DNA of 64,000 bases from JBEBVQ01 sp964527735 (GCA_964527735.1 CAZGPG010000011.1:47096-111095), one strand, 5' to 3'; counted from the first letter of the stretch, positions 34,344 through 42,426 are shown. The notes: generated by a model not told the origin, from the sequence alone. Program-made: numbers and translations.

Positions 34344-35735
34344 CTACAACTCCCCGGTAGTGACGTGCGACCGCTTCAGCAATTGCTCGATCTCGCGCTC
34401 CCGTTTACGTACCTGCATACGCACTGGTGAGAACATCCAGGTAGCCCTCAGCCGCGACAGCCGGTCCTCAGGCGGAAGAAATATCAGCCTTTTGAGCCAT
34501 CCCCAGGCAGCAAAATGCCGGAACACTGCAGATAGTCTGACATAGTAAACGACCGTGCTGCTGTCACATTGGGCCAGCAACGTTTCCAACTCCTGCGGGT
34601 CGGTCAGTGAAGAGATGCACAATACCGCTCCCTGCCGTGCATTAAAATAGTTGCTCACCGGCGTATCCTGCTGCCATTCGCTGTTGCTGATGATCCGGGC
34701 TGCCCTGGCGGCAGCATCTGTATCTTCGGGCAGGCTGAACTGCTGATCCGGGATATAGCGCATTTCCCATTCTTTTTTCGCCAGCGTATCATAAACTGTC
34801 CACACGCGATTTTTGTAATAATTCAGCATCTCCCTCAGGTAGCCTTCACCGAGCCATTGCTTTTTTACGGACGCTTCAAAAGAAGCATAAAAGTACAGGT
34901 GAGAGGCATACGGCTCAAACATTTCAGGGATCCGGACCACCAGTTCACGGTTGCGGGCATATACTTTCCAGACAATGCGCCGTACATCATCGCCGGCTTC
35001 AAAGTCTTTATAGTTGAGATATTCTCCTTCCACCCGCCGCATCTGCTCGATCTGTACGTCTGTGGTTTCCGTTTTTTTGGGGAAAGCCTCCCGTTCTGCC
35101 GCTTCTGTAAGCATCGGAGGCTGATAGAATTGTCCGCTCAGTGGCTGCCGTACCGGCAGGGACAGCAATTGCAGCATATCTTCGAAATAGATGAAGCCGC
35201 CCTGTAGTTGATATTCCCGGATATCGGGCAGGAGCAGGCGGCTGCGGCCGCTGATGGCTGTCCGGCGCAGGCTGTTTTCCTGTCTTTTATTGGAGAGGAG
35301 CGGGAATTTGCCGGTCATCCGGTGGTCGTCATAAAACAACCTGCCCTTTACAAATCCCAGCAACGGCCTACGCGTGCCTTGCAGTTGCGCATCGAGATAT
35401 AGCCGGGGGCTTTTATTCCCTTTGGTTTCGGTGGTAAAACGCAGATCGAGGAGATGACCTTTCTTTTTTTGCAGCCACAGATAATGCAGCCATGAAAGCA
35501 AGGCACTGATAACGGATACGCCGGCGAGGGCAGTTACAAACCAGTATGCGATCTTTCCCATGAGAATGACCAGCGCACGGAAAGAGTCTGTATCAGCGCC
35601 GGGGTCTTCCGCCGGCGCAGTATATAATAGGCGGTAGCACAGCCAGACCGCCAGTATCCATAATACAGTATTGATCGTAAATGGGATGTACTGGGACAGG
35701 TAGCGGGCTTTTTCCCGGATTTGCTTCAGGCTCAT
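34344..35735 (-). CDS. DUF58 domain protein
   Basis: A 463-residue membrane protein. Two membrane segments near the N-terminus (about 20-40 and 60-85) are followed by a beta-rich part and the DUF58 signature YLNYKDFEAGDDVRRIVWKVYARNRELVVR, then a von Willebrand A-like region. DUF58 proteins often occur next to MoxR ATPases and BatA/B-type proteins, but none is present here, so it is an orphan. ATG 35735 begins MSLKQIREKARYLSQY; the frame stays open upstream but would run into the divergent DUF445 gene. The role, perhaps in envelope stress, is unknown. Confidence 0.75.
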   Translation of the reverse strand: MSLKQIREKARYLSQYIPFTINTVLWILAVWLCYRLLYTAPAEDPGADTDSFRALVILMGKIAYWFVTALAGVSVISALLSWLHYLWLQKKKGHLLDLRFTTETKGNKSPRLYLDAQLQGTRRPLLGFVKGRLFYDDHRMTGKFPLLSNKRQENSLRRTAISGRSRLLLPDIREYQLQGGFIYFEDMLQLLSLPVRQPLSGQFYQPPMLTEAAEREAFPKKTETTDVQIEQMRRVEGEYLNYKDFEAGDDVRRIVWKVYARNRELVVRIPEMFEPYASHLYFYASFEASVKKQWLGEGYLREMLNYYKNRVWTVYDTLAKKEWEMRYIPDQQFSLPEDTDAAARAARIISNSEWQQDTPVSNYFNARQGAVLCISSLTDPQELETLLAQCDSSTVVYYVRLSAVFRHFAAWGWLKRLIFLPPEDRLSRLRATWMFSPVRMQVRKREREIEQLLKRSHVTTGEL

Positions 35736-35852
35736 GAATACGTTACGTAACCAGCTAAAGTACAAAAACCGCCGGCAAAAACTTGTTAAACCTGTAAAGA
35801 CAGTGCATTGCATTTTATAAGCTCCGATATATGAAGCATTCGTCAAATGCCT

Positions 35853-35860
35853 TAGCTTTG
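35853..35860 (+). promoter_or_regulatory. -7 element for the DUF445 gene
   Basis: TAGCTTTG matches TAnnTTTG and lies 23 bp before the ATG at 35884. No matching -33 TTTG was found. Confidence 0.45.
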
Positions 35861-35883
35861 CAGCCTTTTTAAAGTCCATCCCA

Positions 35884-36489
35884 ATGGATAAACCTGTATT
35901 ATTGTTATTGCCGGTAATCTCTGCCCTGATCGCATGGTTTACCAACTGGATCGCCATCAAGATGCTTTTCCATCCGCGGCGCCCGGTAAATATACTGGGC
36001 ATGAAGATTCAGGGTATTTTCCCGAAAAGGCAGCAGCAGATAGCAGCAAGCCTTGGTGCGCTCGTTGCGCGCGAACTGCTGCATTTCGATGAGATCGCCG
36101 TACGGCTGAAGGACCCGCAGCAATTGTCGGTTGTTCGCCCGCATATTGAGCAGCACCTGGATCATTTTTTACAGGAGAAGCTGAAAGAGAAGCTGCCGGT
36201 CATTTCCATGTTTGTAGGGCAGGGGACGCTGGAGAAGATCAAGGAAGGCCTGATGGAAGAAATAGACCTGCTACTGCCCGAGATCATAGAAAAATATACC
36301 AGCAACCTGGGCGACCAGATTGATGTAGAAAAGATCGTTGTTGAGAAAGTCCGCAACTTTTCTTCAGACAAGCTGGAAGAGATACTGGTGCAGATAATGA
36401 GTAAAGAATTCCGTTTTATCGAATTGATCGGCGGGGTGATCGGGTTTATGATCGGGCTGTTGCAATTACTGCTTATGCAGATATTCTGA
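35884..36489 (+). CDS. DUF445 family membrane protein
   Basis: A 201-residue protein with a hydrophobic N-terminal helix (LLLPVISALIAWFTNWIAIKMLF) and a C-terminal helix (ELIGGVIGFMIGLLQLLLMQIF). The N-terminal NWIAIKMLFHPRRP segment is the family hallmark, and the middle is helical with IFPKRQQQIAASLGALVARELL. DUF445 (YheB/YjiN-like) proteins have no established function. It is shorter than the 400-residue members but has the usual two membrane ends. The gene is followed at once by a REP-like palindrome shared with convergent lgt. Confidence 0.82.
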   Translation: MDKPVLLLLPVISALIAWFTNWIAIKMLFHPRRPVNILGMKIQGIFPKRQQQIAASLGALVARELLHFDEIAVRLKDPQQLSVVRPHIEQHLDHFLQEKLKEKLPVISMFVGQGTLEKIKEGLMEEIDLLLPEIIEKYTSNLGDQIDVEKIVVEKVRNFSSDKLEEILVQIMSKEFRFIELIGGVIGFMIGLLQLLLMQIF

Positions 36490-36503
36490 ATGGCCGTATG
36501 CCC

Positions 36504-36531
36504 GTAGAGACGCGATTTATCGCGTCTCTAC
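36504..36531. repeat. REP-like 28-bp palindrome (GTAGAGACGCGAT type)
   Basis: GTAGAGACGCGAT, TT, then the complement, lying between convergent DUF445 and lgt. The right-hand CTAC, read on the minus strand as GTAG, provides the TAG stop of lgt. A T-rich tract follows on the plus strand (GTTTTTATC), so it may terminate the DUF445 transcript. Confidence 0.8.
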
Positions 36532-37814
36532 AGTGTTTTTATCTTCTTTTTACCGTAAAATACCAATATTAATATCCCGGCAAGTACCAGCGAAGCGGAT
36601 ATGATCTCTGCCTGGGTAGGGTGGAGGAAACCCCAGTCGTATTTATAATTCACCCGTATCTTTTCTACAAAGAAGCGTTCTGCGCCGTTCATGATCAGGT
36701 AGATGCCGAACAGGTGAAAGGGACGGGCTATGAGCTTGCGCAATTTCCATAAAACCAGGAACAGCAGGGTACAGGTTATCGCCTCGTAAACGGGTGTGGG
36801 AAATACGCCTGCCGGCAATACGGCGCAATAGTCGCCGGCACAACCGGTAAGCAGCACGCCTTCATTATTCACGTTATTGGGGTAATTCATGGCAAAAAGC
36901 CAGTCGGGCAGCCAGCCCGGCGCCGGTGCATACAAGTGCGGCACAGCGGCAATGCTGCCAAACTCGCGGGTGAAATATGCGGGGAAGGACTGCAACATAG
37001 CCTGGAATTCAGCCTGGGTAGCTGCTTTCAGGGCGCCGCTGGCATCTGTGATATATGCGCTGTTATAGATCCCCCAGTCGCCGTCGCCGGAAAAATGACA
37101 TCCCAGCCGTCCGATCCCATAGGCCAGCATAAGACCCGGAGCAATGGCATCACACAGGTGGTCGAATCCGATCTTATGCTTCCTGGAGAAGTAGAATATC
37201 ATGGCCGTGGCTGTGATCAGTCCGCCGTAAAAGGTAAGGCCGCTGGAAGACAGCAGGTTGCCTGCCGGGTCATTGATAAAATCTTCCCAGGTCTCGAATG
37301 CATTGAATATCTTGGCGCCTGCGATCCCGCCGATGAAGGCAAGCAGGATGATCTCGCTGACACGCTGATGGGGATAGATGGCTACCTGTTTTGTCTTTGG
37401 TTGTGGTAAAACCTGTTTTTTCTTTTCGGAATAGCGGCTGTATCCCATCAGCAGGGCGCCGACGATGCCGATAGGTATGCTTCCTTTCAGGGAAAACAGG
37501 TAGCCCATGGGATTGGGAGAGACCTCCTGCCAGTTGCCAAATACGCCGCCGAATTTATATCCCAGTATAAAACCGATCAGCGCCGACCAGAAAAGCTCCA
37601 TGGCAGAGGCGGGTTTCCCGGTTTCCACGGTTGTAAATTCGGGCAGCAATAGCCCCTGTTTTTCTTTTCTCTTTAATTCAATGACCATAGTCCAGGCGGC
37701 ACCGAGGAAGCCGAGCGCCACAAACAGTCCGAAAGTCTTGAAAATGCTGAGCCACTCCCATGGCTGCTCTACGCCCGGAAGCAGGGCTGCTATATAACGG
37801 AAATCGGGGAACAT
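36528..37814 (-). CDS. lgt: Prolipoprotein diacylglyceryl transferase
   Basis: A 428-residue inner-membrane enzyme that transfers diacylglyceryl from phosphatidylglycerol to the lipobox cysteine of prolipoproteins. The Lgt signature AYGIGRLGCHFSGDGDWGIYN is complete, with the essential Arg. LTFYGGLITA and a C-terminal YLIMNGAERFFVEKIRVNYKY are also conserved. The protein is longer than the E. coli enzyme (about 290), with an extra helical region and an insert between GDWG and the C-terminal helices, as is common in Bacteroidota. The stop codon TAG is part of a REP-like GTAG. The gene serves the many lipoproteins of this organism, several of them in this window. Confidence 0.93.
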   Translation of the reverse strand: MFPDFRYIAALLPGVEQPWEWLSIFKTFGLFVALGFLGAAWTMVIELKRKEKQGLLLPEFTTVETGKPASAMELFWSALIGFILGYKFGGVFGNWQEVSPNPMGYLFSLKGSIPIGIVGALLMGYSRYSEKKKQVLPQPKTKQVAIYPHQRVSEIILLAFIGGIAGAKIFNAFETWEDFINDPAGNLLSSSGLTFYGGLITATAMIFYFSRKHKIGFDHLCDAIAPGLMLAYGIGRLGCHFSGDGDWGIYNSAYITDASGALKAATQAEFQAMLQSFPAYFTREFGSIAAVPHLYAPAPGWLPDWLFAMNYPNNVNNEGVLLTGCAGDYCAVLPAGVFPTPVYEAITCTLLFLVLWKLRKLIARPFHLFGIYLIMNGAERFFVEKIRVNYKYDWGFLHPTQAEIISASLVLAGILILVFYGKKKIKTL

Positions 37815-37988
37815 GGGTGTAAAAGTAATGGATTTAAGTTTCTGTTGATTATCGCAGCGGAGAAGATTGCTTGTGCTTTTATATTTTCATGGAAGGCTTG
37901 TGCAGAAGTAATTTTGTTCCTACATTTGCCGTCCTTACTAAAACAGGCATACAGCTTGTACCGTTCTTTTAAAATTTCATAAAGATAA

Positions 37989-38062
37989 GGTCGCGTGGCC
38001 GAGTGGCTAGGCAGAGGTCTGCAAAACCTCGTACAGCGGTTCGAATCCGCTCGCGACCTCCA
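37989..38062 (+). tRNA. tRNA-Cys (GCA), copy 1, CCA encoded
   Basis: The acceptor GGTCGCG / CGCGACC, anticodon stem GAGGT / ACCTC around the loop CTGCAAA (anticodon GCA) and T-arm AGCGGTTCGAATCCGCT form a standard cloverleaf. The discriminator is U73, expected for tRNA-Cys, and CCA is encoded at 38060-38062. A strong terminator follows. The sequence differs clearly from the second tRNA-Cys at 42355-42426. Confidence 0.94.
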
Positions 38063-38063
38063 G

Positions 38064-38103
38064 GCCGGACAAAAGAAATATTCTTTTTTGTCCGGCTTTT
38101 TTT
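38064..38103 (+). terminator. Terminator after tRNA-Cys copy 1
   Basis: GCCGGACAAAA (38064-38074) pairs with TTTTGTCCGGC (38086-38096), followed by seven T residues. Confidence 0.9.
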
Positions 38104-38266
38104 ATTGATATTGTGAATTAATTGTAATGTATACTGCTTTGCTGATTGTGTGTCGCCAGGATTTCCGCATGATGAAAAAGATACACCGGCACGCCATTCT
38201 ACAAGGAAAGAATCCCACACTATGGGGAAAAGTTTTTTTTCCTTCTAAAACATTATCAATACTTTT

Positions 38267-38299
38267 TTTGTGCAATATGGTATTATTGTTGTAAAATTG
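38267..38299 (+). promoter_or_regulatory. HU promoter candidate
   Basis: TTTG (38267-38270), a 21-bp spacer and TAAAATTG (38292-38299, 7 of 8 to TAnnTTTG) lie 30 bp before the ATG of the HU gene. Confidence 0.5.
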
Positions 38300-38329
38300 C
38301 AACTCACAAACCTTTTAATTCAAAAATTT

Positions 38330-38620
38330 ATGAACAAGGCAGAATTAATTGACCAGATTGCAAAAGATGCAGGCATTACTAAAGTACAAGCCGGAGAAGC
38401 CCTGGAAGCGTTTACAGGCGCCGTTGTATCTACTTTGAAAAAAGGAGATAAAGTTACCCTGGTAGGCTTCGGTACGTTCTCTGTAGCACAGCGTGCTGCA
38501 CGTAACGGCCGTAACCCCCAGACTGGCGAAGTGATCAAAATCAAAGCCAGCAAAGCGCCGAAATTCAAAGCAGGGAAAGAATTTTCCGAGAAGATCGCGA
38601 GCGCCAAGATCAAAAAGTAG
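38330..38620 (+). CDS. HU family DNA-binding protein
   Basis: A 96-residue nucleoid protein. It has the N-terminal helices MNKAELIDQIAKDAGITKVQAGEAL, the hallmark GFGTFSVAQRAARNGRNPQTGE with the DNA-intercalating arm (RNGRNPQTGE, Pro at the tip), and a final helix KFKAGKEFSEKI. It binds and bends DNA without strong sequence specificity and probably forms a homodimer. ATG 38330 starts the family N-terminus; an upstream in-frame GTG would add 20 residues inside the promoter. The gene is alone, with its own promoter and a terminator between it and guaB. Confidence 0.95.
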   Translation: MNKAELIDQIAKDAGITKVQAGEALEAFTGAVVSTLKKGDKVTLVGFGTFSVAQRAARNGRNPQTGEVIKIKASKAPKFKAGKEFSEKIASAKIKK

Positions 38621-38644
38621 TTTAGAATGATTTTTTGAGTGATG

Positions 38645-38673
38645 AAAAACAGGGGCTGCATGCCCCTGTTTTT
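38645..38673 (+). terminator. Terminator between HU gene and guaB
   Basis: AAAAACAGGGGC and GCCCCTGTTTTT pair perfectly around a 5-nt loop, ending in TTTTT, 25 bp after the HU stop. Confidence 0.9.
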
Positions 38674-38716
38674 GCTGTTAAGAAAAGCGGTATTTTAATT
38701 TTTCAATTCCGCTCCA

Positions 38717-38724
38717 TATCTTTG
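38717..38724 (+). promoter_or_regulatory. -7-like element only 3 nt before the guaB ATG
   Basis: TATCTTTG fits TAnnTTTG but ends three bases before the start codon, so transcription from it would be leaderless or would begin inside the gene. There is no matching TTTG 20 bp upstream. Confidence 0.35.
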
Positions 38725-38727
38725 CAC

Positions 38728-40197
38728 ATGGCTGCAAAATCCAAATTTTACGGAGAGGGGCTTACATTTGATGATGTACTCCTTGTCCCGGCTTACTCAG
38801 AAGTCCTGCCGAGGGAAGTAAGCCTTGCTACACGACTTACCAAAGACATACAGTTAAACATTCCGATGGTGTCCGCAGCGATGGATACGGTTACGGAAGA
38901 TATGCTTGCCATTGCCCTGGCGCGGGAAGGCGGCATCGGTATGCTGCACAAGAATATGACCATCGAGAACCAGGCAGAATACGTCCGTAAAGTGAAACGC
39001 TCTGAAAGCGGGCTCATCATAGACCCCATCACTTTATTGCCTGACGCTACTATTGGTGAAGCAAGAAAGCTGATGCGGGATAACCGTATCGGCGGTATCC
39101 CCATTGTTGATGAGCAAAAAAAGCTGGTGGGCATTCTCACAAACCGGGATCTTCGTTTCGAGAAAAATGATAAAAAGAAGGTCTCGGCAATCATGACAAC
39201 GGATAGTCTGATCACGGCGCCGCAGACAACCACTATGTCGAAAGCGGAAAAAATACTTGAACAGTACAAGATCGAAAAACTCCCTATCGTGGATAGGTCC
39301 GGCCGGCTGATCGGACTGATCACCTTCCGGGATATCATTAATCTGAAAAGTTTTCCCAATGCCAGCAAAGACGGGATGGGAAGGCTGCTTGTCGGAGCTG
39401 CCGTAGGCATTACTTCCGATACATTGCAGCGCGTGGAAGCCCTGAAGCAGGCCGGTGTGGATGTGGTGACGCTCGATAGCGCCCATGGTCACAGCAAGGG
39501 CGTGCTGGAGATGGTAAAGCTGGTAAAGAAAACATTTAAAGGGTTGCAGGTGATCGCCGGTAATGTAGCTACGGGCGCCGGAGCGCTTGCCCTGGCAGAG
39601 GCCGGAGCTGATGCAGTGAAAGTAGGTGTAGGCCCCGGATCCATATGTACGACACGCGTGGTGACCGGCGCCGGTGCGCCACAGCTTACTGCCATCATGG
39701 AAGCAGTACAAGCATTAAAAAAGCGGGGTGTGCCGGTTATTGCCGATGGCGGCATCCGCTATACAGGCGACATGGTCAAAGCCATTGCAGCCGGGGCATC
39801 CAGCATCATGGCCGGTTCGGTATTTGCCGGTACGGAAGAAAGCCCGGGCGAAACGATCATCTATGAAGGCCGTAAATTTAAATCATACCGGGGGATGGGG
39901 TCCGTGGAAGCCATGAAAGAAGGGAGCAGCGACCGTTATTTCCAGGATGTGGAAGCAGACATCAAGAAGCTCGTACCGGAAGGGATCGTTGGACGTGTGC
40001 CTTATAAAGGAACGTTGAGCGAGGTGATACAGCAGTTTGTCGGTGGGTTGCGTGCCGGGATGGGGTATTGCGGAGCCAAAGATATCAAAGCCTTGCAGGA
40101 AGAGGCGCAGTTTATACGCATCACAGCGGCTTCTATGGCCGAAAGTCACCCGCATGATGTGGTGATCACCAAAGAAGCGCCGAATTATAGCCGATAG
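38728..40197 (+). CDS. guaB: Inosine-5'-monophosphate dehydrogenase
   Basis: A 489-residue enzyme oxidising IMP to XMP, the committed step to guanine nucleotides. The barrel begins FYGEGLTFDDVLLVPAYSEVLP. Two CBS regulatory domains occupy about residues 95-215, then the barrel resumes with DVVTLDSAHGHSKGV, the catalytic loop VGPGSICTTRVVTG (Cys307) and the flap with YRGMGSVEAMKEGSSDRYFQ. Length and domains are normal. ATG 38728 gives the family N-terminus; the 31 codons upstream in frame overlap the terminator of the HU gene. No purine riboswitch was recognised. Confidence 0.96.
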   Translation: MAAKSKFYGEGLTFDDVLLVPAYSEVLPREVSLATRLTKDIQLNIPMVSAAMDTVTEDMLAIALAREGGIGMLHKNMTIENQAEYVRKVKRSESGLIIDPITLLPDATIGEARKLMRDNRIGGIPIVDEQKKLVGILTNRDLRFEKNDKKKVSAIMTTDSLITAPQTTTMSKAEKILEQYKIEKLPIVDRSGRLIGLITFRDIINLKSFPNASKDGMGRLLVGAAVGITSDTLQRVEALKQAGVDVVTLDSAHGHSKGVLEMVKLVKKTFKGLQVIAGNVATGAGALALAEAGADAVKVGVGPGSICTTRVVTGAGAPQLTAIMEAVQALKKRGVPVIADGGIRYTGDMVKAIAAGASSIMAGSVFAGTEESPGETIIYEGRKFKSYRGMGSVEAMKEGSSDRYFQDVEADIKKLVPEGIVGRVPYKGTLSEVIQQFVGGLRAGMGYCGAKDIKALQEEAQFIRITAASMAESHPHDVVITKEAPNYSR

Positions 40198-40302
40198 GTT
40201 GAATTTGAAAATTTGAAAATTCGGGAATTTGAAAATGCCCGTATAGTCCAATAATTGTCTTATTAATTGTACTTTTGTTGTACCAGAATTCACAGAAAGA
40301 AA

Positions 40303-40863
40303 ATGAAACAATCACACGTTCAAGTACTTATTGCTGCAGGATTGATCTTAATGGCTGCAACTGCAAGGGTGGTTAATGCCGAAATGCATTGGTATAATCT
40401 CGCTCCGGTAGCCGCACTGGGGCTTTTTGCCGGCGCCGTTCTCAAAGACAAGCGTTATGCCTTTGTGTTTGTTTTGTTGGGACAATTTCTGGGCGATGTA
40501 TATTTCCAGTTGTTTACTGCTACCCCGGGGTTTTATGGTCCGGCACAATTGTTCACTTATGGTGGGCTGATCGCCGTAACGCTGCTGGGCTTTTTCATGA
40601 AGAACTTAAAGCCGGTCAACATAGTATTTTTTACACTCGGCGGTTCCACGCTGTTCTTCCTTGTTTCCAATTTCGGCTATTTTATAGAAGGTTGGAACGG
40701 GTATAGCTGGGCCGGACTGGTGAAGAGCTACGTAATGGCGCTGCCGTTTTACCGTAATTCCATCATTGGGGATATGATCGGCAGTGGCTTGCTGTTTGGT
40801 ATGTATTTCATGGCACAACGTGCATTTGCCGGTAAGATCCGGGAGCAGAAAGTCAAGATCTAA
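40303..40863 (+). CDS. Small integral membrane protein (DUF6580-like)
   Basis: A 186-residue protein with about five hydrophobic segments: HVQVLIAAGLILMAATARV, NLAPVAALGLFAGAVL, AFVFVLLGQFLGDVYFQLF, GGLIAVTLLGFFM and IVFFTLGGSTLFFLVSNFGYF. The pattern HWYNLAPVAALGLFAGAVLKD and SNFGYF resembles DUF6580 as I know it; its function is unknown. Such proteins look like S components of transporters or small permeases, which is only a guess. TACTTTTG at 40270-40277 is a suitable -7 element 25 bp before ATG 40303, which also excludes the upstream in-frame ATG at 40267. It ends before a strong terminator. Confidence 0.65.
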   Translation: MKQSHVQVLIAAGLILMAATARVVNAEMHWYNLAPVAALGLFAGAVLKDKRYAFVFVLLGQFLGDVYFQLFTATPGFYGPAQLFTYGGLIAVTLLGFFMKNLKPVNIVFFTLGGSTLFFLVSNFGYFIEGWNGYSWAGLVKSYVMALPFYRNSIIGDMIGSGLLFGMYFMAQRAFAGKIREQKVKI

Positions 40864-40881
40864 AATAACACATCACAATAC

Positions 40882-40914
40882 AAAAACATCCTGTTGATAG
40901 CAGGATGTTTTTTT
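40882..40914 (+). terminator. Terminator after the DUF6580-like gene
   Basis: AAAAACATCCTG and CAGGATGTTTTT pair perfectly around a 7-nt loop and end in a run of T. Confidence 0.9.
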
Positions 40915-40989
40915 GTTTGAACAACAACTGAGGAAAGGAAACAGAACAGACTTTGAAGAAAGTGGAATAGCGTGTTTACTGATCAAATT

Positions 40990-41060
40990 AATGTGACAAA
41001 TGTGTTGAATGTGGGAAATGTTATAAACACATTCGTCACATTCAACACATTTGTCACATT
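40990..41060. repeat. 71-bp palindromic repeat, copy 2
   Basis: A near copy of 3694-3763: both arms are the same and only the central bases differ (TTATAAAC here against TGATGAC). It lies between two convergent genes, after a separate terminator. Confidence 0.85.
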
Positions 41061-41071
41061 GATTTAATAGT

Positions 41072-41509
41072 TTAGTTTCTGCCGGATAATAAAGGCGCAA
41101 CCAGCCAATTATAAACGTAGCAGCCCAGGCATATTTTGAAGACCGATTCCAGTACGGCGCAAAATACAAGTACCCCTCCAATGATATAAGCAGCGATGCT
41201 AAGCTGGAAATACAGCATCAGGGAAATACCCAATGCAAAAACGAAACCGATACCCGCTGCAAATCTTTTCGGAGCCGCAAAAACAGGACGGGGCTGTATG
41301 CCGGCGCTATGGGTTATTGCTTTTGATACAACGGCTAATGGCGAGACCCGGGATGTAAATGCGCGTAAAGCAAAATCCCCGGCCAATAACAATGCAGGCA
41401 ATGGCGACTGCGTGACGAGCGTAATAATCGTTATGATCACTGCCTGTGCGGCTGTAATCCGTACCACATTTTCATCAACGTAGTATTTTGAAGTGTCCTG
41501 ATTGCTCAT
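41072..41509 (-). CDS. DUF4395-type membrane protein
   Basis: A 145-residue protein with several membrane helices. The N-terminus YYVDENVVRITAAQAVIITIITLVTQ and the C-terminal ESVFKICLGCYVYNWLVAPLL match DUF4395 as I know it, with the CLGC cysteine pair near the end. The family is uncharacterised; the Cys pair hints at a redox or metal role. The chosen ATG 41509 starts MSNQDTSKYYVDENV; the frame is open 54 codons further but that part is not family-like. It lies downstream of the peroxiredoxin gene on the same strand, so a redox connection is possible. The palindromic repeat copy 2 follows its stop. Confidence 0.65.
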   Translation of the reverse strand: MSNQDTSKYYVDENVVRITAAQAVIITIITLVTQSPLPALLLAGDFALRAFTSRVSPLAVVSKAITHSAGIQPRPVFAAPKRFAAGIGFVFALGISLMLYFQLSIAAYIIGGVLVFCAVLESVFKICLGCYVYNWLVAPLLSGRN

Positions 41510-41564
41510 AATGGCATATATTTTCGACGAATTAATGAACGATATCATCCCAACAGCAGAAGGG

Positions 41565-41597
41565 ATCCCACACAATACGGTACATATTATGTGGGAT
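41565..41597. repeat. Imperfect hairpin after the peroxiredoxin gene
   Basis: Arms ATCCCACACAATA and TATTATGTGGGAT pair at 12 of 13 positions. It lies between the peroxiredoxin stop and the DUF4395 start and could be an mRNA end or a small repeat element. Confidence 0.45.
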
Positions 41598-41670
41598 GCT
41601 TCACTCCGATCCGCTTCGTTCTGCATGACACAGTGGACAACATTCATGCGACCACCGTACCTTTTCAGCA

Positions 41671-42309
41671 TTACAGGTTAGGCTGCGGCGTTAACCTTAA
41701 ATAGGATTTTACCCTCGTGTGCCCTTTCGGGAATTTGGCCGGTACGTCTTCGTCTTTAATAGCCGGCGCGATCACCACATCTTCGCCGTGCTGCCAGTTG
41801 GCCGGTGTCGCTACCTGGTAATTGGCAGTTAGCTGCAGGCTGTCTATTACGCGAAGGATCTCGTTGAAGTTCCTGCCGGTTGACGCCGGGTAGGTGATTG
41901 TCAGCTTGATCTTTTTGTCGGGACCGACGATGAAAACAGAACGTACGGTAGCTGTTTCACTTGCATTGGGATGGATCAGATCGTACAATTCGGAGATCTT
42001 CCTGTCTGCATCTGCGATAATGGGAAAATTGACCTGCGTATTCTGTGTCTCGTTGATGTCTTTTGTCCATGCAATGTGCTGATCCACGGGATCAACGCTG
42101 AGTGCAATTGCTTTCACATTGCGTTTTGAAAATTCATCTTTGAGCTTGGCGGTTGCTCCCAGTTCTGTAGTGCACACTGGCGTAAAATCAGCAGGATGGG
42201 AAAAGAACACGCCCCAGCCGTCGCCGAGAAATTCATGGAAATTGATTTTGCCTTCTGTTGTTTCGGCGGTAAAGTCGGGAGCGATGTCCCCTAAACGTAA
42301 TGTTGCCAT
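41671..42309 (-). CDS. 1-Cys peroxiredoxin (Prx6 type)
   Basis: A 212-residue thiol peroxidase. The peroxidatic Cys46 lies in FFSHPADFTPVCTTELG; the sequence shows no second cysteine, so it is of the 1-Cys Prx6 class with the longer C-terminal domain (TPANWQHGEDVVIAP, PKGHTRVKSYLRLTPQP). Conserved RSVFIVGPDKKIK and the Pro/Thr/Cys/Arg active site are complete. It reduces hydrogen peroxide and organic peroxides using an external thiol. The gene starts 45 bp after the tRNA-Cys of the cysteine operon on the same strand, so read-through from the cysteine locus is possible; a T-rich stretch separates them. Confidence 0.94.
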   Translation of the reverse strand: MATLRLGDIAPDFTAETTEGKINFHEFLGDGWGVFFSHPADFTPVCTTELGATAKLKDEFSKRNVKAIALSVDPVDQHIAWTKDINETQNTQVNFPIIADADRKISELYDLIHPNASETATVRSVFIVGPDKKIKLTITYPASTGRNFNEILRVIDSLQLTANYQVATPANWQHGEDVVIAPAIKDEDVPAKFPKGHTRVKSYLRLTPQPNL

Positions 42310-42354
42310 AACTGTTTGTGTTTTTTAGTGATTAAAAATTGATGTTTAAAAAAG

Positions 42355-42426
42355 AGGTGCTGACCGGATTCGAACCGGTGTTCCGGCTTTTGCAGAGCCG
42401 TGCCTGAACCACTCGGCTACAGCACC
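42355..42426 (-). tRNA. tRNA-Cys (GCA), copy 2, at the end of the cysteine operon
   Basis: A 72-nt cloverleaf: acceptor GGTGCTG / CAGCACC, anticodon stem CGGCT / AGCCG around CTGCAAA (anticodon GCA), T-arm ACCGGTTCGAATCCGGT, discriminator U. CCA is not encoded, unlike copy 1. Its 5' end is 14 nt after the stop of the CysO-MoeZ fusion gene on the same strand, with no terminator between, so it is probably cotranscribed. A T-rich tract follows its 3' end. Confidence 0.93.

Noticed and set aside
40201..40236. GAATTTGAAAAT repeats after guaB
   Set aside because: Short A/T-rich repetition without a stable hairpin; no function can be supported.
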